From SAR202 cluster bacterium (GTDB lineage: Bacteria; Chloroflexota; Dehalococcoidia; Lucifugimonadales; Lucifugimonadaceae), in NCBI GenBank assembly GCA_009392215.1, contig VFGZ01000026.1:62001-126000 (forward strand): 64,000 bases of DNA, given 5' to 3'. Numbering within the stretch: position 1 is the stretch's first letter; every line of letters begins with the position of its first letter. The notes below the pieces were generated by a model. The model made no database searches and was not told the DNA's origin. It saw only the letters and a list, made by a program, of their open reading frames with translations. The position numbers and the translations under genes are program-made. Positions 18,183 through 27,230 of this stretch are shown here, in pieces.

Positions 18183-18655
18183 TCTGGTTTTGCAGGTTCC
18201 CAAACTTCGTCGCGGTTTTCGCATTCGTTCTGCCAGACGTGAACAGCTGGTGGCATAGCGACAGGGAATCTAAGGCTCATTTCATTACCTTCCGTTATGA
18301 TATGGTGCACCGTCCCGCGGGGAATCCAGACGATATCGCCCTTAACCGCGCGAATAATCTTTCCTCCGGTTAGCTCCCAGCGTAATTTTCCATCCATTAC
18401 TACCCACCATTCGTCGAAATTACTGTGCCAGTGGGCGCGGTTGCCATGACCAGGTTAAGACGCAATAAGTGTTCCTAGGTTACGTTCATCTTCCATGCAT
18501 AGTTCTATCCAAGGAGCAGGGCCTTTACGAGCGACTATTTCATCTACTTTGATGTGCATTTTTCTGAGTCCGACGGTTTCATCCACGTGAGGTTGGATTG
18601 GCCCCTAAACTATGCCTGTTATCGCGTCGTTCACTCCTTGCCATGTCGTTGCCAT
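18140..18655 (-). pseudogene. Cupin-domain protein, two in-frame stops
   Basis: One uninterrupted minus-strand frame from ATG 18655 encodes a complete cupin of about 170 residues but carries TAG at codon 17 (18607-18605) and TAA at codon 67 (18457-18455). Cupin motif 1 (GNRAHWHSNFDEWWVVMDG) lies just after the second stop, and motif 2 (GDIVWIPRGTVHH) follows. No frameshift is needed to join the parts, so either the gene was lost recently or the sequence has base errors. The intact part from 18397 (ATG) retains motif 2 but not the metal-binding HxH. The frame end runs into uppP. Confidence 0.8.
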
Positions 18656-18768
18656 TTACTTTTCCCTTTATTCAGGAGTTTTATCTCTCTGGTTGTTGCT
18701 GATTTTTTTTGTGAGGGCTAACGTAGCAGGATCACCTACTATAGGTAATATCAAGGACACGAAATACC

Positions 18769-20205
18769 ATGCCTAAGATCACAGGTGAAATAAGAGATGG
18801 AATTACGGGAGCTATTCTCCAGGCGAGGGTCCAAGTGCTCGACCCTTCTGGTGAAAATATCGCCCCGGCTGATGCCATGTGGAAGGTTGGTCCAGGTGAG
18901 CCATTCTTTTACAGTGATGGCCAATTTTCCCTAGATACAAAACGGGGGTATCATCGTGTGTTGGTTGAGCGCGGAACGGAATTTACCCCCTGGCAGGCGA
19001 CGATCGAAGTTACTGGTTCGTCGGATTCCTCTTTAGATATCCAGCTAGAACGCTGGTCTGATCTTCCTGAAAGAGGCTGGCATCCAGGTAATACGCATAT
19101 TCATTACGATGAGAAAGAAACTGATCCAGACCGGAGATTAGCATACGACTCGCGGGTGGAAGACCTGCGTATGACTGCAGTGTCGATCCTCAAGCGATGG
19201 GATCTTGATTACGCGACTAATAAATACCCTCCCGGTGTGCTCACCGAGTACACCGACACGCATCACTATGTACAAAGTGGTGAGGAGACCCGTCACAATC
19301 GTGACTCATTCGAGATCGGTTATGGACATGTCATGTTGTTGAATATCCATAATCAGGTCGAACCAATAAGTCGTGGTCTGATAGTCGACCAATTCGATCC
19401 TGATTACCCACCTCTTAGTTATGCATGTGATAAGGCGAATGATCAGGGCGGTCTTGTAATCTGGTGCCACAACGGACAAGGTATGGAGGCTCCAGTTGCA
19501 GCTGCCCTTGGTAAAGTCCATGCTATGAATCTCTTCGATCCATTCTGGAACGACGTTGAATATTTTTACTGGTACCACATGCTAAATACCGGGATTAAGA
19601 TGCCTGTTTCTACGGGCTCAGACTGGTTTGTTAGTTCAGCAAACCGGGTTTACTCACAGACTGATGGCCAATTTGCCTATCAACGATGGCTCGATGGATT
19701 GCGTAATGGTCGAACGTTCATTACCAATGGTCCGGCATTATTCCTCATGGTTGCAGGTAAGGAACCGGGGGAGACTATAGAGGTTGAAAAGGGTTCTCGT
19801 TTACCGGTGCGGGTGAACTGGCATTCACATCATCCCGTAGAACGAGTAGAAATTGTTTTGGACGGTAAAGCCGTACACCGATGTGACTTTCCGGAAGGCA
19901 GGAGTACCGGGCATATCGAGACCGATTTTGTAGTTGAATCTGATGGTTGGATCGGAGCGCGACTTGGATCGGGTTCACGTGATTCTTTTAACCAGCCAAT
20001 CTGGGCGCACACGAGCCCCATTTACATTAGAGGGACCGATATTCGCTCCGAGGTAAGTTTTGCATCAGCAAATTATTTCACCGAACGCATCGGAGAGGGT
20101 ATTGACTGGGTTAAAACTAAAGGACGCTTTTACTCGGACATACAGCGAAAAGAAATTGTAGAACTATTTAGACAAGGGCAGGACTGGTATAGGGATCTGT
20201 CTTGA
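18769..20205 (+). CDS. CehA/McbA-like PHP-type metallohydrolase
   Basis: A 478-residue protein. Residues 1-95 look like a carboxypeptidase-regulatory-like beta-sandwich (GEIRDGITGAILQARVQV). The catalytic part starts at GWHPGNTHIHYDE, the HxH of PHP-type hydrolases, with WCHNGQG and TGSDWF further on as likely ligand regions. Relatives include CehA-type enzymes, which hydrolyse aryl carbamates and similar esters. No signal peptide. The substrate is unknown. It shares the superfamily with the DUF3604 protein near 51-53 kb. Confidence 0.75.
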   Translation: MPKITGEIRDGITGAILQARVQVLDPSGENIAPADAMWKVGPGEPFFYSDGQFSLDTKRGYHRVLVERGTEFTPWQATIEVTGSSDSSLDIQLERWSDLPERGWHPGNTHIHYDEKETDPDRRLAYDSRVEDLRMTAVSILKRWDLDYATNKYPPGVLTEYTDTHHYVQSGEETRHNRDSFEIGYGHVMLLNIHNQVEPISRGLIVDQFDPDYPPLSYACDKANDQGGLVIWCHNGQGMEAPVAAALGKVHAMNLFDPFWNDVEYFYWYHMLNTGIKMPVSTGSDWFVSSANRVYSQTDGQFAYQRWLDGLRNGRTFITNGPALFLMVAGKEPGETIEVEKGSRLPVRVNWHSHHPVERVEIVLDGKAVHRCDFPEGRSTGHIETDFVVESDGWIGARLGSGSRDSFNQPIWAHTSPIYIRGTDIRSEVSFASANYFTERIGEGIDWVKTKGRFYSDIQRKEIVELFRQGQDWYRDLS

Positions 20206-20298
20206 CTACTCTGGCGTTTAGATCTAACAAGATATAAACAGGTACAATCGTGCGTTTACATCCCGCTAAAATAACGGTGAGTGCTTCCTTTCACAATT

Positions 20299-20991
20299 AT
20301 GACAGTTGAATCTCTTTTTGATAATTACTACCAGCGAGCGACAACGCCGATTCGTAATACAGAATTCGGACGAGAACAGCGAGGGTCACTGGATATACGT
20401 CATGTAGTTGAAGACGATGAATTTCGTCAGATGACTCATAAGATAATTTTGCGGGATGGAGTTGCATGGTGTGTGTGGCGTGAACAGGAATGGGGGTTAG
20501 CTGAAAATTCTTTGGATGTAACACATTTCAACGATGGAATAGTGAGTCAACTGAGCCTGAGGCACACGGGTGATGAGGTTACCGGACTTAAGATGAGCCT
20601 GACTCGAAATGAATGGCTGATCTCGGACCCGGATTTTCGCCTTCCATTCATATTTGGAAGATCGGATATGGAGACCTGGTATCGAGCAAAAGATTTCAAG
20701 ATGCAGTTGGATAGAGTTAGGTTGGCTTGGGACTACGTTACTAAGCACACGTTTCCTGTTCGAGATTACGGGATCGATAAGGCCAAAGCTGAACACACCT
20801 ATAAAGGTGTTAAGTATGGAATTGAGCTAGATGAGGGGATTCGACTCAAAATTTTTGGGGACTCAACTCGTAACGTTGAATGGCGCACTGAATTGACCGC
20901 TGATGAAGTTAGATCGCTTTTTGCATATGCTAGTGATGGATCGTGGATTGACGGCTGGGATCCTGTGGCTGACCTAATCGATATACGGTAG
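20299..20991 (+). CDS. Unknown soluble protein
   Basis: A 230-residue acidic, Trp- and Tyr-rich protein that I do not recognise. It has no signal peptide or membrane segment. ATG at 20299 is used; a GTG at 20281 would add six residues, and neither has a clear ribosome binding site. It follows the CehA-like gene by 93 bases on the same strand and converges on the M81 gene, 13 bases away. Confidence 0.7.
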   Translation: MTVESLFDNYYQRATTPIRNTEFGREQRGSLDIRHVVEDDEFRQMTHKIILRDGVAWCVWREQEWGLAENSLDVTHFNDGIVSQLSLRHTGDEVTGLKMSLTRNEWLISDPDFRLPFIFGRSDMETWYRAKDFKMQLDRVRLAWDYVTKHTFPVRDYGIDKAKAEHTYKGVKYGIELDEGIRLKIFGDSTRNVEWRTELTADEVRSLFAYASDGSWIDGWDPVADLIDIR

Positions 20992-21004
20992 TCGAACTAG
21001 GTTT

Positions 21005-22540
21005 TTAGTTGATTATGTACTTTGCGTTGAGGTCTAGTGGGTACAAAGATTTCCGGACATTCTTGTATTTGAATGTAGACAGATCCCCTGATGTTGCGCC
21101 AGGTGTATTAACTGCGATCATTTCGCGGGCGATCGGTTGGTATGCAGGGCGAGGAGACACTACGCCTTTAGCAACAACGATTTCGAAATTTTCGGGACGG
21201 TAACCTAGAGAATAAAATTGTTCACGGCTCATATTTCCCACTCTGGTTGTAACCAAAGCAACCGTCGGTCCTTCCTCGCATTCGATCACCACGGTAGGTC
21301 CTGCATCAAAGAATCTCCAGCCCGCATGGACGGTGCCTGCGTCCTCGAACTGACCGTCCGATATTCGCGTGATTCTCCCAGTTAATTGCACTGGCTTACC
21401 ATGTATTGAGTCTGTCTTTCCTCCGACGTTCACTGTAATGATTTTTCCTATACCTGTGGTTAGACAGGCGTCAATTGCTTCAGGATCACGAATGGTCTGC
21501 AGCCACGACTTGGCACCCTGCTTCAGAGCTTCCGCCAGTAGAAAAGTGCTGTCTCCTGAACTTCCGGCCCCGATGTTGTCACCGACATCCAACAGTACGA
21601 TTGGACCCGACTTTTCAGATTTAACACTGGCTTGGTTCAATGCGTATCCGACTGCTTCTGATGGTGTGGGCCCTACAGGCTTATATAGCTCTTTTCGATT
21701 TGACCAAGCGCGTCCCGTAACCCATTGAGCTGCTTTCTTTGCTTGGTCGACTGAATCTTCGTGTAGGACATAGCATGCGAGACCGTTTTCGTAGACATCA
21801 GACCAGGGGTATCCTTGCCCAACCGAACCACCTACGACGCCAGGCCACCCAAGAACTGACTCTAGATCGTCGATTACAGCTTTCATTGGTCTCACGCGTG
21901 TGTCATGTTGAAATATTCCAACTATCATAGGCGGCTGCTCAAGCCATTTCGCTGGTCGCCAGTTTTCGGTGATCATTCTTAAAATCAGATCGCAGGCATC
22001 TAGGGCTCTAGGTACCGCATCTATATGTGGGTTAGTCTTGTAGATGACCAGAGCATCGGTCATGTCGGCCATTAATTGTGACACGTTAGCGTGCAGATCT
22101 AATGTCATTGCGACAGGTATATCTGGACCTACTATTTTCCTCACGCGGCGAGCCAGTTCTCCGTCCATGTCCGGATATTCTTCTGAAACGGCTGCTCCCA
22201 TTTGGTTTATTAGTATTGCGTCAAATGGACCTTGTGCTCGGAGCATCTGCAAAGCTTCACCGCTGATCGTATCGAACACCTGTTTACTGATGGTGCCTGC
22301 CGGATCGGTTGCTGCAAAAATTAGCGGTATTAGTTCGAAATTATGTTTTTCTGAAGCCTGTATGAATCCGGCCATCGATGTTTGGGCGGATTTATGCATA
22401 TCGTAGTACTGTTGTCCGCGTTGAACCGCATAGGTTTGTAAACCTGATTTTTCGAATGCCGCCATGGTGGTTTTATTGGTGGCGAATGTATTTGTCTCGT
22501 GGTGGATCCCAAGGGTGGCGATGCGAAATTTGGTTGGCAT
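21005..22540 (-). CDS. M81 family (MlrC-like) metallopeptidase
   Basis: Relative of microcystinase MlrC, with the N-terminal DUF1485 domain and C-terminal MlrC domain. The start GIHHETNTFA is the family signature; TLDLHANVS and YKTNPHID supply likely zinc-binding Asp and His. The 511-residue length is normal. Family members in catabolic clusters hydrolyse small peptides or amides; microcystin itself should not be assumed. It converges on the unknown gene at 20.3-21.0 kb. Confidence 0.9.
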   Translation of the reverse strand: MPTKFRIATLGIHHETNTFATNKTTMAAFEKSGLQTYAVQRGQQYYDMHKSAQTSMAGFIQASEKHNFELIPLIFAATDPAGTISKQVFDTISGEALQMLRAQGPFDAILINQMGAAVSEEYPDMDGELARRVRKIVGPDIPVAMTLDLHANVSQLMADMTDALVIYKTNPHIDAVPRALDACDLILRMITENWRPAKWLEQPPMIVGIFQHDTRVRPMKAVIDDLESVLGWPGVVGGSVGQGYPWSDVYENGLACYVLHEDSVDQAKKAAQWVTGRAWSNRKELYKPVGPTPSEAVGYALNQASVKSEKSGPIVLLDVGDNIGAGSSGDSTFLLAEALKQGAKSWLQTIRDPEAIDACLTTGIGKIITVNVGGKTDSIHGKPVQLTGRITRISDGQFEDAGTVHAGWRFFDAGPTVVIECEEGPTVALVTTRVGNMSREQFYSLGYRPENFEIVVAKGVVSPRPAYQPIAREMIAVNTPGATSGDLSTFKYKNVRKSLYPLDLNAKYIIN

Positions 22541-22600
22541 GTCTGGATACGGGCTGTATGTTTATTTAGATGGAGGAGCGTAGTGATTTTATGAAATAAA

Positions 22601-22633
22601 TAGATCGGCGCAGCCTGAGACTGCGCCGATCTA
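22601..22633 (-). terminator. Intrinsic terminator after the first dehydrogenase
   Basis: A perfect 13-bp inverted repeat (22601-22613 with 22621-22633) encloses a 7-base loop. Read on the minus strand it is followed by a T-rich stretch (ATTTATTTCAT), 22 bases past the stop of the dehydrogenase gene at 22655. It separates that gene from the M81 gene. Confidence 0.75.
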
Positions 22634-22654
22634 GCTTTTAGCGATCGGCATAGA

Positions 22655-23698
22655 CTAACCTGTGGGACCGTTGATTTTTCCTGCTGAACCAGGCATTCGA
22701 CTTTTGGCTTCAAGTTTCGCCGTTACCTCTGGATTTTGACCGGCACTGGGCCATTCACCTCTCAAGACTGCTGCGACTTGCTGGGACGCTCGTTGCGGTG
22801 CAAGCCAGGCTGAACGGGTAGACGCACCTGCCAGATGCATTGCGGTAATTACATTGTTCATCTGCAGCAACGGGTTTTGAGGGTCGACAGGTTCTTGCTC
22901 GAATACATCTAGGCCCGCTCCACGGATTTTCCCCGCTTTCAGGGCCTCGATCATTGCTGGTTCATCAGTGACAGATCCGCGACATACGTTTATGTAATAG
23001 GCAGTTTTTTTCATATGATCGAACTGTTCGGCGCCAATCATGTGGAATGTTTCGGTGTTCAATGGGACCACAACGATGATGTAATCGGATCGCGCACACA
23101 GTTCATTGATTTCAAAAACCTGTTCAACGTTGTATTCTCGGATGATCCATGGGGCCACGTAGGGATCGTAAACAAGCGTTTCCATTCTCCAGCCCTGACC
23201 GAGTTTCCGAGCAACTTGTCGCCCTATGTTTCCGAAACCGACGATTCCGAGAGTTTGTTCGTCGATCGGTTCGATAGGTAGAAAAGCTGACCGATCCCAG
23301 TTGCCGGAGTCTCGAAGCTGATTGGTGGTTTGCACAACTTGCCGGTTTAGAGCAAGTGCCATCGTCACGGCTTGGTTTGAAACTTCTTCGGCACACATTC
23401 CCGCGCCGTTAGTGACTATGATGCCCATGTCAGTAGCCGCATCTACATCTATATGGTTGAACCCGTGTGAGTAGACTGCGAGGACTTTTGCTTGGTCCGC
23501 CGCCCGGATAACTTGTTCGGTTCCCCAGCCGCCCCGCATCATGATTGCATCGGCTCCCCGGACAGCTTCGATAGCTTCACCTTCTGACTGAGGCGACTCC
23601 TGGATGAATTCGACATCTAGATCAGCCATTTCGGCTCTTTCGTGATGCAAGGGATCATCGGTGTTAGGTCCAAGAATCACGACTCTTTGCTTTGCCAT
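22655..23698 (-). CDS. D-2-hydroxyacid dehydrogenase, paralogue 1
   Basis: NAD-dependent D-isomer-specific 2-hydroxyacid dehydrogenase. The Rossmann motif GFGNIG, the Arg in NVCRGSV, the Glu in GLDVFEQEP and the His in AMHLAG make a full active site. ATG at 23698 is chosen because GGAG stands 8 bases upstream; a longer frame from a GTG at 23728 has no support. It gives 347 residues, including a C-terminal extension of about 30. It is the last of three adjacent paralogues on the minus strand and is closed by a terminator. Confidence 0.9.
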   Translation of the reverse strand: MAKQRVVILGPNTDDPLHHERAEMADLDVEFIQESPQSEGEAIEAVRGADAIMMRGGWGTEQVIRAADQAKVLAVYSHGFNHIDVDAATDMGIIVTNGAGMCAEEVSNQAVTMALALNRQVVQTTNQLRDSGNWDRSAFLPIEPIDEQTLGIVGFGNIGRQVARKLGQGWRMETLVYDPYVAPWIIREYNVEQVFEINELCARSDYIIVVVPLNTETFHMIGAEQFDHMKKTAYYINVCRGSVTDEPAMIEALKAGKIRGAGLDVFEQEPVDPQNPLLQMNNVITAMHLAGASTRSAWLAPQRASQQVAAVLRGEWPSAGQNPEVTAKLEAKSRMPGSAGKINGPTG

Positions 23699-23774
23699 TT
23701 TTATTGCTCCATAAAAGTGAATTGACACGAAAAAAACGGGGTGTAAATTGTGTTTATCTGTGTTTTAGCTCAAT

Positions 23775-24851
23775 TTAATTACCTTGTTCCGCCATCATTA
23801 CCTCCCAGCTGACCGCCCACTTTCGGGGCTTGATGGTTGAGCGAACATCTGGGTTTATCAAAGACATTGGCCAATAGCCAAGAGCTACTCGCATAGCTTC
23901 TTCACCTAGTTGTGTATTTGCCCGGTTCCATGCGGTTTCACTATAGGACGCATAGTGGCTCGTAACTGAAACGTTATCCATTTTCAGCAACGGATTGCCT
24001 GGATCGACAGGTTCTTGTTCGAACACATCGAGACCGGCACCAGCAATTTTCTTTTTTTCTAGTGCATCGATAAGTGCTTGTTCGTCTACCACCGGTCCTC
24101 GAGAGCAGTTGATTAGGTACGCCGTTGGTTTCATGATTTCAAAGAACTCTGCGTTTACCATGTGGTGCGTTTCTGAAGTTAGGTATGTATGGGGTGAAAC
24201 GTAGTCTGAGCGCTTGGCTATTTCTTGCGGCGTACCGACCATCTCGACGTTATATTCCTTTGCGTCCCAAGAAGATACGAAGGGGTCATATGCGATAACT
24301 TTCATGCCGAATGCAAGTGCTTTTCTTGCGACTGCCCGCCCAATATCTCCTAATCCGATGATCCCGAATGTTTGGCCAGAGATGTGACCCATAGGGGCTA
24401 GATGCTCTCGAGTCCAAGTGCCGGTTTTTACCAGTTTGTCATGCAGAACGAATTTTCTTGAACAAACGAGGAAATGCATCATTGTTTGATTGCTAACCTC
24501 CTCTGTGCCGAATGACGCTGTGTTGGCAAGAATTACACCATTCTTTACAGCCGTATCTAGATCCATGCCGTCGTAACCGTGACCAAATGAGATCAAACCC
24601 TTGCAGCGCCCGTTGTTTCCCATGTGTCTGAACAGGGATGGCGAAATTCCATGACCTTGGCTCATCGCTACGTCTGTATCTTTGAGAGCTTCGATCAGTT
24701 CCCCTTCGCTGTTCCCGTCATAAACCACAAACTCCGCACCCATTTCCCTTGCGGCTTTGCTTTGTTGATCAAGATCTTCTGTGTAAACACCAGGGCGGCC
24801 ACTGGGCCCTAGATATAGCACCTTAATATTTTTCGATTCTGTACTCATCAT
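23775..24851 (-). CDS. D-2-hydroxyacid dehydrogenase, paralogue 2
   Basis: Second of three tandem D-isomer 2-hydroxyacid dehydrogenases. GLGDIG (nucleotide binding), Arg in NCSRGPV, Glu in GLDVFEQEP and His in TSHYAS are all present. The reading frame extends to 24908, but the ATG-ATG pair at 24851/24848 lies 10 bases past the previous stop and matches the paralogues, so the start is placed there. It is probably co-transcribed with the gene at 24862-25824. Confidence 0.9.
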   Translation of the reverse strand: MMSTESKNIKVLYLGPSGRPGVYTEDLDQQSKAAREMGAEFVVYDGNSEGELIEALKDTDVAMSQGHGISPSLFRHMGNNGRCKGLISFGHGYDGMDLDTAVKNGVILANTASFGTEEVSNQTMMHFLVCSRKFVLHDKLVKTGTWTREHLAPMGHISGQTFGIIGLGDIGRAVARKALAFGMKVIAYDPFVSSWDAKEYNVEMVGTPQEIAKRSDYVSPHTYLTSETHHMVNAEFFEIMKPTAYLINCSRGPVVDEQALIDALEKKKIAGAGLDVFEQEPVDPGNPLLKMDNVSVTSHYASYSETAWNRANTQLGEEAMRVALGYWPMSLINPDVRSTIKPRKWAVSWEVMMAEQGN

Positions 24852-24861
24852 TCTCTTTTTT

Positions 24862-25824
24862 TTATTCAGGGTTGACAATACTTTCGGCAGTGCCTCCCTG
24901 CCACACATTCATCATGTTTTCGAAGGCAAATCGTACTCTTCTTGGGTAACTTTCGTAACTCTTTCCGGCGATATGCGGTGCTACTACGACGTTTTCGCGA
25001 TTGAGGATAGGGTTGTTGGGATCTACAGGTTCTTGTTCAAAAACGTCAAGCCCCGCGCCCCAAATTTCACCGTCTTCTAAAGCATAGTTTAAAGCTTTTT
25101 CCTGTACAACTGGTCCCCGGCAGGTGTTGATCAGAATTGCTGTTTTCTTCATGAGACATAATTCGGCCTTGCCAATTAATCCGCGTGTACTTCTATCGAG
25201 AGGAGTGTGCAATGTGACTATATCTGATCGCTCTAGTAGTTCACTTAATCCGACTTTGGATGCCCCGAAATTTTCTGCTTTTTCACTACGGATCTTGTCC
25301 GTGTAAAGGATAGTGGTCTGGAAGCCACGGAGCATGCCTGCGACAGTGCTTCCAATTTTCCCGGCACCAACGATTCCTACAGTGGTTCCAAACAGTTCGT
25401 GGGAGTCGCGTCCATCGACTTCTGGTCGCATCCAATTCCCCGCGGCAGTATCTTTTGATGCAACGGTGAGATGTCGAATGGTAGAAAGCATTAACGTGAT
25501 GGCAAATTCAGCGACCGGGATAGCGTTGGCGCCACCGTTATTTGCTACGGGAATGCCTAATTCTCCGGCGAGTTCAAGATCGATTCCATCAAAACCCGCG
25601 GAGCAAAGTTGTACTAGCTTAGTTTTTTTTGCCTCCCGTAATACTGTGTTTGATACGCCGTGTCCGAAGACTAGAATGAAGTCAGCAATCTCAGCCGCCT
25701 TTATCACTTCGGTTTCAGGCGAATCGCTGGTGCAAACATGCAGATTCCACCCATCAGGTTTCATCTCTTTTGCCATATCCAACAGCGGTAGTGCGGGGCC
25801 AGAAAAAACGAGTACATCAGGCAT
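24862..25824 (-). CDS. D-2-hydroxyacid dehydrogenase, paralogue 3
   Basis: First gene of the tandem set in transcription order. GAGKIG (nucleotide binding), Arg in NTCRGPV, Glu in GLDVFEQEP and His in APHIAG give a complete catalytic set. The length of 320 residues is normal. The three copies share the DVFEQEPVDPxNP stretch but differ widely elsewhere, so they are old duplicates or separate gains rather than recent copies. The set is divergent from the M42-like peptidase gene. Confidence 0.9.
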   Translation of the reverse strand: MPDVLVFSGPALPLLDMAKEMKPDGWNLHVCTSDSPETEVIKAAEIADFILVFGHGVSNTVLREAKKTKLVQLCSAGFDGIDLELAGELGIPVANNGGANAIPVAEFAITLMLSTIRHLTVASKDTAAGNWMRPEVDGRDSHELFGTTVGIVGAGKIGSTVAGMLRGFQTTILYTDKIRSEKAENFGASKVGLSELLERSDIVTLHTPLDRSTRGLIGKAELCLMKKTAILINTCRGPVVQEKALNYALEDGEIWGAGLDVFEQEPVDPNNPILNRENVVVAPHIAGKSYESYPRRVRFAFENMMNVWQGGTAESIVNPE

Positions 25825-25979
25825 CTTATATCGACCTCAATTCCATGTGTCATAGATAGTGGCATTGGAGAATAGTGTGCATTGTAGAACTTAGCGCAGC
25901 AACAAGCGCGGCGATTTACGATTATGACCCGTATCATTCTGGTTTCTTTTAGAAACACTTGGCGTTTTGTGATCACTAT

Positions 25980-27152
25980 ATGGACTTACGTACTGCAATA
26001 ATCAAATCCACTAGCTTTGAAATACTGTCTGATCTAGCGAAATTCCCAGTTACGTCTTATTGGGAGGCTGGTCCCGCTGCTTATGTTCGAGACCGAGCCA
26101 TGAGCGTTGGCCTTGAGGTCTCGGTCGACCAGTGGGGAAACGTCCTCGTGGAAAAACCAGGCACTGACCGTATGTCCTCCGGAATCGCCTTTGTTGCACA
26201 CATGGACCACCCTGGATATGAGGTCGTGGCGCAGCGAGATGATCAACTTGTGCTAAAAACTTTGGGAGGGATGGGTATCGCTGCGGGAACCGAGGGCACT
26301 GCTATTTTGGTGATCGATGCTTTTGGACGTCGCATTAACGCAACTGTTACTGGTGCTGAGAAAACAGAAGGCGAATTACAGAAAGCAAGGGAATTGGCCG
26401 GTTGGCTTGGAACGGATACCGTATATGCGCGGCTTGACGGAGATCATGACCTCGGCAGGTTGCCGCTCCCCGCGGTTCCTGATCTGCCGGATTGCATCTT
26501 AGATGACGATCTCGTGCGTATGCGGGCAGCTGACGATCTAGCCGGCTGTGCCGCTATTCTCACAGCACTCGAAATGGTAGCGGAATCGCCTTTCGCGGGA
26601 AGTGTTTATGGACTTTTCACTAGGGCCGAAGAAGTTGGATTAATCGGTGCTCGTTTAGTGGCGGAGGATGAACTGATCCCAAAGAATACGGTGATTGTCT
26701 CTGTTGAGACGAGTTCGGCATTGCCAGGCGCAGAAATCGGGCAGGGGGTTGTGATTAGAACGGGTGATCGCACCGCGACCTTTGATTATGAGGCGGAAGT
26801 GTATTTGAACACTGCGGTAGAGAGGATAAGATCATCAGATCAAGGATTCAAAGTGCAACGTCAGTTGATGAGTGCCGGTGGCTGCGAGGCTGCGGCGTTT
26901 AAGGCGTATGGATACAAAGTAACTGGACTAGCATTACCTTTGGGATGCTGGCATAACCGTGGAGAGTCCGGTGTAGAACTGGAGATTATTTCTACAAATG
27001 ATTTCTTAGGCGAAACGTTATTGATAGTTGAAACGTCTAAACTGGCGGGTACCGAACAGTTCGGTACCTTGGAGGGTTTGTTGGATTACCCGATCAAGGA
27101 AGGTGATCGCTTGAAGCGTGACAGGTCGATATTAAACAGGCCAGAGATTTAG
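25980..27152 (+). CDS. M42/M20-type zinc aminopeptidase-like protein
   Basis: Di-zinc hydrolase of the M42 aminopeptidase/M20 group. Likely ligands: His and Asp in VAHMDHPG, Asp in RAADDLAG, the Glu pair in TRAEEVGLIGA, Glu in VETSS and His in GCWHNRG. These match the M42 order. ATG at 25980 is preferred to the TTG at 25959, since the protein then begins MDLRTAII. The protein is 390 residues and cytoplasmic. Peptides or N-acyl compounds are plausible substrates; it is divergent from the dehydrogenase set. Confidence 0.82.
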   Translation: MDLRTAIIKSTSFEILSDLAKFPVTSYWEAGPAAYVRDRAMSVGLEVSVDQWGNVLVEKPGTDRMSSGIAFVAHMDHPGYEVVAQRDDQLVLKTLGGMGIAAGTEGTAILVIDAFGRRINATVTGAEKTEGELQKARELAGWLGTDTVYARLDGDHDLGRLPLPAVPDLPDCILDDDLVRMRAADDLAGCAAILTALEMVAESPFAGSVYGLFTRAEEVGLIGARLVAEDELIPKNTVIVSVETSSALPGAEIGQGVVIRTGDRTATFDYEAEVYLNTAVERIRSSDQGFKVQRQLMSAGGCEAAAFKAYGYKVTGLALPLGCWHNRGESGVELEIISTNDFLGETLLIVETSKLAGTEQFGTLEGLLDYPIKEGDRLKRDRSILNRPEI

Positions 27153-27230
27153 TCCAATGTTCAGCAAATTCTGATAAACATAGAAATATAAATTATCGTT
27201 GCTTTACTCAAAAATTATCGAGAAAAAATT

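Noticed and set aside
18455-18607. Recoding of the cupin stop codons (selenocysteine or pyrrolysine)
   Set aside because: The stops are TAG and TAA, not TGA, and no recoding signal is seen; a TAA cannot be explained by either system.
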